A stretch of DNA of 32,024 nucleotides. It comes from Pelodictyon luteolum. GTDB taxonomy: Bacteria > Bacteroidota > Chlorobiia > Chlorobiales > Chlorobiaceae. Shown here in pieces: positions 8,457 through 16,438 of the stretch; the stretch's first letter is position 1, and each line of letters starts with the position of its first letter. A program made the translations under genes and the position numbers. Below the pieces are notes generated by a model, which saw nothing but the letters and a program-made list of their open reading frames with translations, was not told the DNA's origin and did no database searches. The DNA is taken from contig DYNE01000028.1 of assembly GCA_020721225.1 (NCBI GenBank), positions 1-32,024 on the forward strand, in the 5' to 3' direction.

Positions 8457-9215
8457 CTACAGCCTTGCGCCCCCTGAAATCTCGAGAATCTGGCCGGTTA
8501 TGAAGGATGCGTCGTCAGAAGCGAGAAACAGGGCCGCTTTGGCAACATCGAGAGTGGTTGCGACCCGTTTGAGCGGATAACGGGAGGCGCACTCCCTGAC
8601 CAGAGCCTCCCAGAGCTCTGTACCGAGAGCTTTTCGGAAAACGGGCACATCGACAAGGGCAGGCGCAAGGGCATTGACGGTTATGTTGCTCTGTCCGAGC
8701 GACAGGGCGAGGGAACGGGTAAATGCGGCAATACCGCCTTTGGCGGCAGCATAGGAAAACTGATGATCGGCACCCCGGTAAACAAGGGAACTCATGTTGA
8801 CGATCCGTCCGTACTGCCGGGGTTGCATGATTTTGACAGCTTCCCTGCAGGAAAGCATACACGACTTCAGATTGAGCGCAAGATTCCGATCAATCGCCTC
8901 GCCGCTGATCGCATCAGCTCCGGAAAAAGGATCGAGATCGCCCCCTGCGATGTTTACCAGAATATCGAGCCGGCCCTCGGTTTTTCGTATGGCCGTAAAC
9001 AGATCGACAATCTGCTCTTCACTGGTCAGATCCGCACCAACAACCGAAGCGTTGCCGCCATGCTCCGTAATCTGGCGACAGAGCATTTCGCAACCGTCAA
9101 GATCGATATCGCTCAGTATCAGAGAGGCGCCCTCTTCGGCGAAGCAGAGCGCAGCAGCACTCCCGATGCCCCCTGCCGCTCCCGTAACGAGCGCTGTTTT
9201 ACCTCTGAGTCTCAT
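8457..9215 (-). CDS. Short-chain dehydrogenase/reductase (SDR)
   Basis: A classical SDR of 252 residues. Counting from the ATG at 9215, it has the Rossmann motif TGAAGGIG (11-18), acidic residues after strand 2 (SDIDLD) that favour NAD(H) over NADPH, the NxAG-type motif NIAGG (88-92), the catalytic Ser in NMSS, and YAAAK with Tyr155 and Lys159. The C-terminal GQILEISGG is typical of FabG-like reductases. The ATG at 9215 is chosen over the one at 9221 because GAGGAG lies 8 bases before it but only 2 bases before the other. It is first in a unit with the Nif11-type peptide (101 bases downstream) and the hydrolase. Substrate unknown. Confidence 0.88.
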   Translation of the reverse strand: MRLRGKTALVTGAAGGIGSAAALCFAEEGASLILSDIDLDGCEMLCRQITEHGGNASVVGADLTSEEQIVDLFTAIRKTEGRLDILVNIAGGDLDPFSGADAISGEAIDRNLALNLKSCMLSCREAVKIMQPRQYGRIVNMSSLVYRGADHQFSYAAAKGGIAAFTRSLALSLGQSNITVNALAPALVDVPVFRKALGTELWEALVRECASRYPLKRVATTLDVAKAALFLASDDASFITGQILEISGGARL

Positions 9216-9257
9216 GGTCATGTCTCCTCTCTTCCTGTGTGTTATTCCATCTTCTAC

Positions 9258-9322
9258 CGCGAAGCGATACTCCCAATGCGAAGCGAGCTATACTCCGCAA
9301 TGCAACAGCGAGCATACTCCCC
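9258..9322. repeat. Second set of mini-hairpin/ATACTCC units
   Basis: CGC-GAA-GCG (9258-9266) followed by ATACTCCC (9267-9274), then a 15-base GCGAAGCGAGC-containing spacer and ATACTCCG (9290-9297), then a similar spacer and ATACTCCCC (9314-9322). The first unit is identical over GCGAAGCGATACT to the unit at 142-154. It lies between the SDR start and the glycosyltransferase stop. Confidence 0.55.
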
Positions 9323-9372
9323 TGCCCCCGTAACACGATCTTCATCTTCCCATTCCCTCATCGTCCGCTCCT

Positions 9373-9410
9373 GGATTATAAGCGCATTACTGAAACAGAA
9401 TTGGAATCAC
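9373..9410. repeat. Dispersed 38-bp repeat, copy 2
   Basis: It begins GGATTATAAGCGCATTAC and ends GAATTGGAATCAC. It matches 23360-23397 at 32 of 38 positions, and all six differences are transitions. It contains the stop codon of the glycosyltransferase gene. Confidence 0.65.
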
Positions 9411-10249
9411 TCGTGGCTGGCGAACAGCTTGAAGCCCATGAGACTGGTCATGGACTGGACGGCGCAATTGATGCGGCCGATAAACATATCGAGGTCAGTT
9501 ACTTCATGGCGCTTGTCCGATGCCACATGTTCCATGAACTCAAGAAACTGCTGCTGACGCATCTCACCTATTCTCGACGACCAGGAAACATTTGAAATAC
9601 GAAAGGCGCAGAGCGGTTCGTCAATCATATAGAGATCACCGTGTTTGAGCAGTTGTATCCAGAAATCGAGATCGATGGTATAAGGCACAACGGCACTGTA
9701 CCCGTTTATTTTTCCGATGAGTTCCGCAGGATAGAGCCCGCATACCGGCTCGCCGATGATATTGGTGCCCATGCGGATCATTTTTCTGATCACGTCAACC
9801 GCTTCGTTACGGCCTTTGGCGACAAAGTTGACTTTTTTAATGAGCGATTTCCCTTCAGGATCGATGATGGTGCGGGGACAGCTCACAAGACTTATTCCTG
9901 CAGAAGCGGAACTGTCGAGAACAGCCACCTGCTTTTCAAGACATTCCGGAAAAAGAATATCGTCTCCGCAAACGAGCTTGACGTACCTGCCCCTGACATC
10001 GCTGATCGCCCGGTTCCAGTTTTGCTCGGGCCCGAGATTGACAGGGTTTCTGAAAAGCTTGATACGAGAATCGGAAAATGATGCCGCAATATCAAACGAG
10101 TCGTCGGTTGATTGATCGTCGTATATCAGAAGTTCAAAATCGGAAAACGACTGCCCGAGAATCGAACGGATGGTATCGCCGATAAAACGGGAGTTATTGT
10201 ACATAGGGACAGCGACCGAAACCAGTGGCCGGTTATTGGAAAACATCAT
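9407..10249 (-). CDS. Family 2 glycosyltransferase
   Basis: A 280-residue GT-A fold enzyme that would move a sugar from a nucleotide sugar to a lipid or polysaccharide acceptor at the cytoplasmic face. Motifs: [10 protein letters not shown] at the N-terminus, [13 protein letters not shown] (nucleotide binding), [11 protein letters not shown], and the metal-binding Asp pair in KLVCGDDIL. The C-terminal region has DEPLCAFRI, common in this family. The start ATG at 10249 has GGAGGT about 6 bases upstream; the frame extends further but overlaps the neighbouring gene without a ribosome site. It lies 38 bases after the pentapeptide-repeat gene and looks like the last gene of that operon. Donor and acceptor unknown. 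Confidence 0.9.
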   Translation of the reverse strand: MMFSNNRPLVSVAVPMYNNSRFIGDTIRSILGQSFSDFELLIYDDQSTDDSFDIAASFSDSRIKLFRNPVNLGPEQNWNRAISDVRGRYVKLVCGDDILFPECLEKQVAVLDSSASAGISLVSCPRTIIDPEGKSLIKKVNFVAKGRNEAVDVIRKMIRMGTNIIGEPVCGLYPAELIGKINGYSAVVPYTIDLDFWIQLLKHGDLYMIDEPLCAFRISNVSWSSRIGEMRQQQFLEFMEHVASDKRHEVTDLDMFIGRINCAVQSMTSLMGFKLFASHE

Positions 10250-10287
10250 AGAATACCTCCATAAAAACAGCTCTTGAGCCCTCGGGC

Positions 10288-11514
10288 TCACTCATGAATA
10301 AATACGGCATCATGCCGTTCGGCCCACTCCTGATTGGCCTTTTTGCCGGTATCGAGGATGGTAGAGGAGGAAACCTTAACGCCGTTAAGACGCGCCCGGC
10401 TGAGATTTGCCCGCCAGAGATTCACGCCGGAAAGATCGGCTCCTCCCAGATCGGCCTTTTCAAGATTCGCTTCGCGCATATCGCACCCCGAAAGATCGGC
10501 GTTGCGAAGGTCGGCATCGAAAAGATCGGCCTTCCTGAAACTCGCACCCTGCAGCCAGGCATGGGCAAGATCGGCGTAACTGAGATTTTTCTGATCGAAC
10601 TTCGCTTCACGGAGATTGACCTCCATGGCCCGGTCGCGCTTGCGCATGTCGTTCCAGGCAAATACCCCGGATTTCAGCTTTTTATAAAGCGCCCGATCAT
10701 AGACGACAGCGGCGCTGGAACCGGACATGCGCCACAGGTTCCCCTTCGATCCGCTTTTCCCCGACTCAGAATTTCCGACGTTTCCCGATACCGTCGGCAA
10801 AACCTGACCGGCACCAGCCATTCCGGCGACCGCGTGAACGGATTCAGGCGCATCGTCGAAAAACTCTGCACGATGCTCCGACGCCCACGTCTGCGAGGCA
10901 TAGCTGCCCGAAGCCAGCACCGTAGATGGCGAAACCCTGGTGCCGCTGACGTCCGACCTGCTCATGTCGGCCCGCCAGAGGTAGGCCGCTCGCAGATCGG
11001 CACCTGTAAGTCGTGCACCGACAAGCGTCGCTTCACGAAAATTCGTTTCCTGGAGATCGGCGCCGCTGAAGTCGGTGCCGGTGCAGTCTGCCTTCTTGAG
11101 TACCGCAGTCTGCATAAAGGCGTCTTTGAACGAAGCGGCCTCAAGCACCGCATCTTCAAGATCGGCATTATGGAGCCGTGCTTTATCAAGCGAAGCCCTG
11201 ACCAGCAAAACCGAACGAAGTACTGCCGAGTCCAGTCGGGCATGATCGAGCCGGGCTTTACTGAGATCGGAACTGCCGAGATCGGCACCGGAAAGATCGG
11301 CGTAGCTCAAGTCCGCCCCTCTCAGGTTCATGCCCTTAAGCTGCGCCCCGGAAAGATCCGCGACACGTCCGCCGAGCCCGGCCCTGTAACTGTTCCATGA
11401 TTTCACGCCGGTTTTCAGCGAATTGAAATCAGCGGTATTGAAGGCCGAGGCAGAAACAGGCAATGCCGGCACGAGAGCGCAGAAAAGAAGAATCGAACGG
11501 ATATTATTTCGCAT
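10288..11514 (-). CDS. Exported pentapeptide-repeat protein, internally duplicated
   Basis: A 408-residue protein with a signal peptide ([24 protein letters not shown], cleavage near residue 24) followed by two blocks of A(D/N)Lxx repeats, about 28 units in the first and 17 in the second. These should fold as right-handed quadrilateral beta-helices. Each block is framed by the same caps: LKxGVxxWNxxR before (about 33-44 and 280-291) and VSxSTxLxxGxxAxxxWAxxHxAxF after (about 194-219 and 380-405). A Gly/Ser-rich linker (about 225-268) joins them. ATG 11514 overlaps the upstream stop by 11 bases, suggesting coupled translation; GTG 11541 is an alternative. Pentapeptide proteins do not have a common biochemical role, so function is open. 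Confidence 0.85.
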   Translation of the reverse strand: MRNNIRSILLFCALVPALPVSASAFNTADFNSLKTGVKSWNSYRAGLGGRVADLSGAQLKGMNLRGADLSYADLSGADLGSSDLSKARLDHARLDSAVLRSVLLVRASLDKARLHNADLEDAVLEAASFKDAFMQTAVLKKADCTGTDFSGADLQETNFREATLVGARLTGADLRAAYLWRADMSRSDVSGTRVSPSTVLASGSYASQTWASEHRAEFFDDAPESVHAVAGMAGAGQVLPTVSGNVGNSESGKSGSKGNLWRMSGSSAAVVYDRALYKKLKSGVFAWNDMRKRDRAMEVNLREAKFDQKNLSYADLAHAWLQGASFRKADLFDADLRNADLSGCDMREANLEKADLGGADLSGVNLWRANLSRARLNGVKVSSSTILDTGKKANQEWAERHDAVFIHE

Positions 11515-12811
11515 GCGTCTCAAGTGTTGTAAGAGTTTCACCGTAGAGCTCAGGTTTCAGGTTTTTGATCAGATAGATGACGGCGAATCCGAACAGCATA
11601 CCTGCGCTCCCCAACAGCATGTCGTTATCAAGAAAAAACGCAAGCAGAACCGCCGTTGCTGAAAACAGAAGAACCGTCAGTTGCCGAAAGGCCTTTTTCA
11701 TGGTCGTATTATCGAGAAGAGCGGAGAGAGCACGGGCGCTTCTGAGATTTTCAAGCGACGCCGTTCGCATAATCGAAGGCATAACGATGTAGATAATGCC
11801 GATAAAAGAAAAGGTTATCCAGCCAAGCAGCGCGGCATGAGTGTGTGCATGATAGATCCACATCTTGTCGATACGGATCGGAGGATGATGTCCGAAAGGG
11901 ATCCCTTTAATGTAATAGATGTTGAGGATGCCGAACGCACTGGTCGCAAAAAGCAGAGCCAGACCGGTCAGCAGAAACGCGAGCGCCGGGTGGTGAAAAT
12001 TCTTTTTGAAAAAATTGTAGAGGTAAAGAGAAAATCCGCCGAGCATGATCATAACGCCAAAAAGCAGGATGTGGCTGATCAGCATCATGCCGAAATAATG
12101 GCCTATGAGAATAACGATAAGAAAAATCAGTACGCCACCGACAAAAATATAAAACCAGAGGCTGAAAAGCGTTTTCATCAGCTCCCTTCTGGATGAGCCC
12201 CTCCATGCGTAGGTATAGAGAAAACCCATGACACTGATGCTCAGAGGAAACGAAGAGCCGAGAAAGTAGGAGGATTGGGTAACAAAAAACGGAATGAGCG
12301 CCGTATCGGGAAAGGCCTCTTTCAAGCCGAGGGTAAAAAGACCGAGATTGGCATTGAGCAGAAACAGTACGTCGAATATATAGTAGCGTACGGAAACCTC
12401 TTTCCAGATTTTGCCGACGGAAAGCGTGGTAAAAATTTCCCGGAGAGGCCCTGTCACGAGAATCATGAGAAAAAGTCCTGTCGCGGCTTTCAGAAGGGGC
12501 CACTCCATAAAAACTGCAACCGTTATGGCTGCCAGAGCAAGCAGAACGGAACTGATATAGCGCATCTGTCTGGCTGGATCAATAGCAAGTTCAGGATAGA
12601 TGGCCGACGTCAGATAGCGGTTAAGCAGCAGGATGGCAAGATTGCCGAACCCGACAAAAAAAATATAGGGATGGAGACGATACAGAAAATGGTTCCCGGT
12701 AAAAGCTCCGGCAGCACCCAGAAATACAGCCGCAGCAATAATCGTTACCGAAACGGAAAAAAATCGTTTGACGACTGCCTGAAGCCCTGTATCGGAATGG
12801 TGAGGAGTCAT
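11504..12811 (-). CDS. Polytopic membrane protein with histidine-rich segment, possibly related to haem-copper oxidase subunit I
   Basis: A 435-residue, almost entirely hydrophobic protein with roughly 11-12 membrane segments. The segment YHAHTHAALLGWITFSFIG (about 320-338) resembles the H-x-H...LLGW pattern of haem-copper oxidase subunit I and NnrS-like proteins, and further histidines lie in GNHFLYRLHPY and IGHYFGMMLISH. I see no recognisable copper site, so activity as an oxidase is unproven and it could bind haem or metal for another purpose. ATG 12811 is preferred over TTG 12820. It starts 5 bases after the DoxX-like stop codon and its end overlaps the pentapeptide gene, so all are probably one operon. 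Confidence 0.7.
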   Translation of the reverse strand: MTPHHSDTGLQAVVKRFFSVSVTIIAAAVFLGAAGAFTGNHFLYRLHPYIFFVGFGNLAILLLNRYLTSAIYPELAIDPARQMRYISSVLLALAAITVAVFMEWPLLKAATGLFLMILVTGPLREIFTTLSVGKIWKEVSVRYYIFDVLFLLNANLGLFTLGLKEAFPDTALIPFFVTQSSYFLGSSFPLSISVMGFLYTYAWRGSSRRELMKTLFSLWFYIFVGGVLIFLIVILIGHYFGMMLISHILLFGVMIMLGGFSLYLYNFFKKNFHHPALAFLLTGLALLFATSAFGILNIYYIKGIPFGHHPPIRIDKMWIYHAHTHAALLGWITFSFIGIIYIVMPSIMRTASLENLRSARALSALLDNTTMKKAFRQLTVLLFSATAVLLAFFLDNDMLLGSAGMLFGFAVIYLIKNLKPELYGETLTTLETHAK

Positions 12812-12816
12812 ACTTT

Positions 12817-13209
12817 TCAATTATTTAACTTTTTCAATTCAACAAGCGCAATGAGAGAGAGGGCAATAAGCGAAACGTTAAGCGTCAGCGGATTGAACGG
12901 TTCGGTAAACAGAGCCGGTTCAAAGAGCAGCACATAGATCAAAAGAGAGAAGAGCGCGAAAATATTGAGCTGAAATACCCACATCTGATGGACTGCAAGC
13001 AGCAGCAGTCCGAAAACGATCTCTCCCGCGCCCATCCAGCCAACGGCAATGCATGCCCACTGGTAGACAGGAATGACGTGCCCGAGCAGTTCCGTCTCGC
13101 CCGAACTTCTGCAGACCAGCTTGGGCACGGCCCCTTGATAGATCCATGAAAATGCAAGCGCAAACCGGCTGAGAAGCAGAACCGGACTCTGTGTAAATAA
13201 TGATCTCAT
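12817..13209 (-). CDS. DoxX-like small membrane protein
   Basis: A 130-residue protein with four membrane helices. SRFALAFSWIYQGAVPKLVC near the N-terminus matches the DoxX-like (DoxX_3) family, in which an aromatic-rich first helix is followed by a Pro-Lys turn. ATG 13209 is preferred over TTG 13221; no strong ribosome site is visible for either. The gene leads a compact minus-strand run (5-base gap to the next gene). DoxX relatives are linked to quinone or thiosulfate redox, but the role of this subgroup is not established. Confidence 0.75.
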   Translation of the reverse strand: MRSLFTQSPVLLLSRFALAFSWIYQGAVPKLVCRSSGETELLGHVIPVYQWACIAVGWMGAGEIVFGLLLLAVHQMWVFQLNIFALFSLLIYVLLFEPALFTEPFNPLTLNVSLIALSLIALVELKKLNN

Positions 13210-13289
13210 GCTTGGACGCAACGGTCAAAATGTGATTCTTTTCAGACAAGATAACAGTTCACTCGTAAAGGTCGGGATGAAAGATAGGT

Positions 13290-13310
13290 AAAAAAAACAG
13301 GCCGTCCTGC
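13290..13310 (-). terminator. Intrinsic terminator after the RND pump gene
   Basis: On the minus strand GCAGG-ACGG-CCTGT forms a short GC-rich hairpin directly followed by eight T residues, only a few bases past the RND transporter stop codon. This separates the pump genes from the DoxX-like operon. Confidence 0.6.
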
Positions 13311-13312
13311 CC

Positions 13313-16300
13313 TCAGTCACGTACTTTCGGGTACCGCTTTTTCCTGATAGTCTCAATTCTCTCCCGAAGTTTATCAAAACCTGCATAGACAACAGGTATG
13401 ACAAGCAGGGTAAGAAACATCGAACTGCTGAGCCCGCCGATCAAGGCAACGGCAAGGCCGGATTTCCATTCAGAGCCGGAACTTCCCGACAGGGCGATAG
13501 GCATCAGACCGAACACAAGGGTAAACGTGGTCATAAGAATGGGGCGCAGCCGATCCCTGCCGGCTTCGAGAATGGCCTCATGAAGTTCCATCCCCTCCTG
13601 ACGGAACTTCGTAATAAAATCAACCAGCAGGATTGCGTTTTTGCCCACCAGACCGACAAGCATGATCATGCCGAGAATCGTGAAAATACTGAGCGATTTC
13701 CCGAATGATGCAAGTGCGAAAAGCGCCCCTATCACTGCAAGGGGAATGGAAAAAATCACCACCATGGGCCAGACGTAGGAGTCGTAAAGGGCCACCATGA
13801 TGAGATAGACAAACACTACAGCTACGAGAAACGCAACGAGAAGAGTGGAAAACGACTCCCCCTGACGCTTCAGGTCGGACTCATAGGCATGGGAAACAGT
13901 CTGCGGCATGGTGCCGTCTGCTTTCATATTGCCGATAACCCGTTCGATATCCTGACCGATGCTGCCGACCGGACGATCTACCACCTGCGCCTTGACCCAG
14001 ACAGCATTGTTGCGGTCTTTCCTCTGCAGCTTCGTATAACCGCGCTCAAGCCCAAACGTGACAAACTGGCCGAGACGTACCTGTTCTCCGCTCTGCGTCC
14101 GAAAAGTCAACTGTTCGATGGCACGGGTATCTTTTCGGAAATATTCATCGAGCATGACGCGTATATCGTACTCGTTACCGCCCTCCCGGTATTTCCCGGC
14201 TTCATCGCCGGCATAGGCCGTCCGCAACGCCGCACCGACATCGGCAATCGATAGTCCGAAGGATGCCATTTTTTCCCGGTCGATTCTCGCTCTCAACTCC
14301 GGATTTCCAACCGTAGAGGTGAGTTTGACATCCGCTGTTCCGGATATGGCTTTCAGGCTGTCGCGAAGGGCTTCGGCAGTACGGGAAACCTCGCTGCGGA
14401 AAGGTCCGCTGAAAATGACGATCACCGGCGTTTCGTTGGCTGTTCCGAATATCCCTATCGGATTGATACTTGCTTTCAGTCCCGGAATATCCTGCAGACT
14501 TCTGCGTATCTCTTTCATGAAATCGTCGGTGGAAACCGAACGGGCCTCTTTCGGAATGAGCCTGACGTTGAGCTCGGAGATGTTGTCGGCACTCTCGCTG
14601 AAAAACCCTTCACTCGAAGAACCTACGTTGACCAGTACGTTGTCGACTTCCGGCATGGACGAGATCCTGCGCTCGATCTGTCGGGTCTGACGATTGGTTT
14701 CATCGAGATTGGTCCCCGGTTCGTATTCCATGATAACAGAAAACTCTCCCCGGTCGGAAACCTCGATAAACTCTCCGCCGATAAACCCGAACACCAACAG
14801 GGAAAAAGAACACAGCAGCAGCAGCGTCGAAGCGGCAATTACCTTCCAGCCGTTCTTCAGGCTCCAGCAAAGCCCGGTGACATACCACTCTGTCAAACGC
14901 TTAAAGTACTGCTCGAATCCGATAGCGAAGCGTGAAAACGCATTGTCGGGATCAAGCCGTTCAGCCCTTGTAAAACGGGAAGCGAGAAGCGGCGTCACGG
15001 TAAAGGAAACGAAGAGACTGACCATGGTTGAAAGCACCATGACAATAGAAAATTCACGAAGAATATTGCCCACAATACCGGTGACAAGCGAGAGCGGAAG
15101 AAATACCACTACATCGACAAGGGTAATCGAAAGCGCGGTAAACCCGATTTCGTTCCGTCCCCTCAGCGCAGCCTCCCTGGGCTCTTCTCCATTTTCTATA
15201 TGACGGTAGATGTTTTCAAGCACCACAATGGAGTCATCGACGAGAATACCGACTACCAGCGATAACGCCAGAAGCGTCATGAGGTTCAGTGAAAAATCGA
15301 AAACATACATACCGATAAACGTGGTCACCAGCGACGTCGGAATGGAGACCATGACGATCAGGGAGTTACGCAGGCTGTGCAGAAACAGCAGCATGACCAG
15401 CGCCACAAGCAGAATCGCAATAATGAGATCATGCTGTACGGCCGTTACGGCTTCAATGGTGAAGGTTGAAGCATCCTGGGCAATTTCGAACCGGACGCCA
15501 TCTCTGTTGTAGAGGGTTTCGAGCTTTTTCAGCTCCTGGCGAACCAGACGGCTGACATCGACGGTATTGGCGTCGCTCTGTTTCATGATCATGAGCCCGA
15601 CAGCATTTTTGCCGTTGAGGCGCGTAAGCGTGGTAATCTCCCTGAACCCGTCGCGTACATCTGCAACATCTTTCAGATGTACCTGACTCCCATGGGCAGA
15701 TGCACGGAGCACAAGGTTTTTCAGCTCATCGAGGCCTGTGAATTTGCCTGCAAGCCTCACAACGAACTGACGGTCAGCAGCGTCAATCTTTCCGGTAGGG
15801 AAATCGAGGTTCGCCCTGTTGACCGCACCAAGAACGTCGATAACCGTAAACCCGTATGCCTGAAGCCGCTCAAGATCGAGATTAACCCTGATTTCCCGTT
15901 CGCGACCGCCGGTCAGATAGACCTGACCCACACCGTCGATACTCGACAGCTGCGGTTTGATATTATCTTTGAGCAGCTGATAGAAGTCAGTATCGGAAAG
16001 CGATGAGATCGCACCGATTCGAAGAACCGGCACTTCGTCAAGTGCAAATTTACTGATGACCGGATCTTTCGCATCATCGGGAAGCCGGTCGCGAATCTCA
16101 TTGACCTTGCGCTGAGCATCCTGAAGCGTCTGGTCGATATCGGCATCGTTGGAAAACTCCACGGTTACGACCGAAAGCCCTTCCGATGAGATCGATGAGA
16201 TGGTTTCGATTTTTTCAAGAGCGGAAACAGCCTCTTCAAGCGGTTTGGTAAGCGAGGTTTCCACTTCATCCGGAGCCCCGCCCGGATACTGAACAGCAAT

Positions 16301-16438
16301 GGAGACAACCGGCGGCGTCATTTTGGGCAGCAGTTCATACTGAAGCTGCAGATAACTGAAAAAACCAAGAATTCCGAGCACGGAGAAGAGAACGACAACA
16401 AGACTGGGCCGTTTTATGGAAAGTTCAGTAAGCGTCAT
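13313..16438 (-). CDS. RND efflux transporter, inner-membrane pump (AcrB/HAE1 type)
   Basis: A 1041-residue proton-driven pump that would export drugs or other amphipathic compounds through a tripartite complex. It has the usual two-fold layout: a first helix (about 10-30), a large periplasmic domain starting LLPKMTPPVVSIAVQYPG, six helices, then the second half. The proton relay is intact: Asp401-Asp402 in GILVDDSIVVLEN (TM4) and Lys933 in VGLVGKNAILLVDF (TM10). The start overlaps the adaptor stop by 4 bases (ATGA), showing translational coupling. No outer-membrane TolC-type partner is encoded in the window, so one must come from elsewhere. Heavy-metal CusA-type signatures are not apparent. 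Confidence 0.95.
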   Translation of the reverse strand: MTLTELSIKRPSLVVVLFSVLGILGFFSYLQLQYELLPKMTPPVVSIAVQYPGGAPDEVETSLTKPLEEAVSALEKIETISSISSEGLSVVTVEFSNDADIDQTLQDAQRKVNEIRDRLPDDAKDPVISKFALDEVPVLRIGAISSLSDTDFYQLLKDNIKPQLSSIDGVGQVYLTGGREREIRVNLDLERLQAYGFTVIDVLGAVNRANLDFPTGKIDAADRQFVVRLAGKFTGLDELKNLVLRASAHGSQVHLKDVADVRDGFREITTLTRLNGKNAVGLMIMKQSDANTVDVSRLVRQELKKLETLYNRDGVRFEIAQDASTFTIEAVTAVQHDLIIAILLVALVMLLFLHSLRNSLIVMVSIPTSLVTTFIGMYVFDFSLNLMTLLALSLVVGILVDDSIVVLENIYRHIENGEEPREAALRGRNEIGFTALSITLVDVVVFLPLSLVTGIVGNILREFSIVMVLSTMVSLFVSFTVTPLLASRFTRAERLDPDNAFSRFAIGFEQYFKRLTEWYVTGLCWSLKNGWKVIAASTLLLLCSFSLLVFGFIGGEFIEVSDRGEFSVIMEYEPGTNLDETNRQTRQIERRISSMPEVDNVLVNVGSSSEGFFSESADNISELNVRLIPKEARSVSTDDFMKEIRRSLQDIPGLKASINPIGIFGTANETPVIVIFSGPFRSEVSRTAEALRDSLKAISGTADVKLTSTVGNPELRARIDREKMASFGLSIADVGAALRTAYAGDEAGKYREGGNEYDIRVMLDEYFRKDTRAIEQLTFRTQSGEQVRLGQFVTFGLERGYTKLQRKDRNNAVWVKAQVVDRPVGSIGQDIERVIGNMKADGTMPQTVSHAYESDLKRQGESFSTLLVAFLVAVVFVYLIMVALYDSYVWPMVVIFSIPLAVIGALFALASFGKSLSIFTILGMIMLVGLVGKNAILLVDFITKFRQEGMELHEAILEAGRDRLRPILMTTFTLVFGLMPIALSGSSGSEWKSGLAVALIGGLSSSMFLTLLVIPVVYAGFDKLRERIETIRKKRYPKVRD

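Noticed and set aside
10294-11400. Plus-strand frame opposite the pentapeptide-repeat gene
   Set aside because: Its Ile/Gly/Lys-rich periodic translation is a shadow of the pentapeptide repeats on the other strand.
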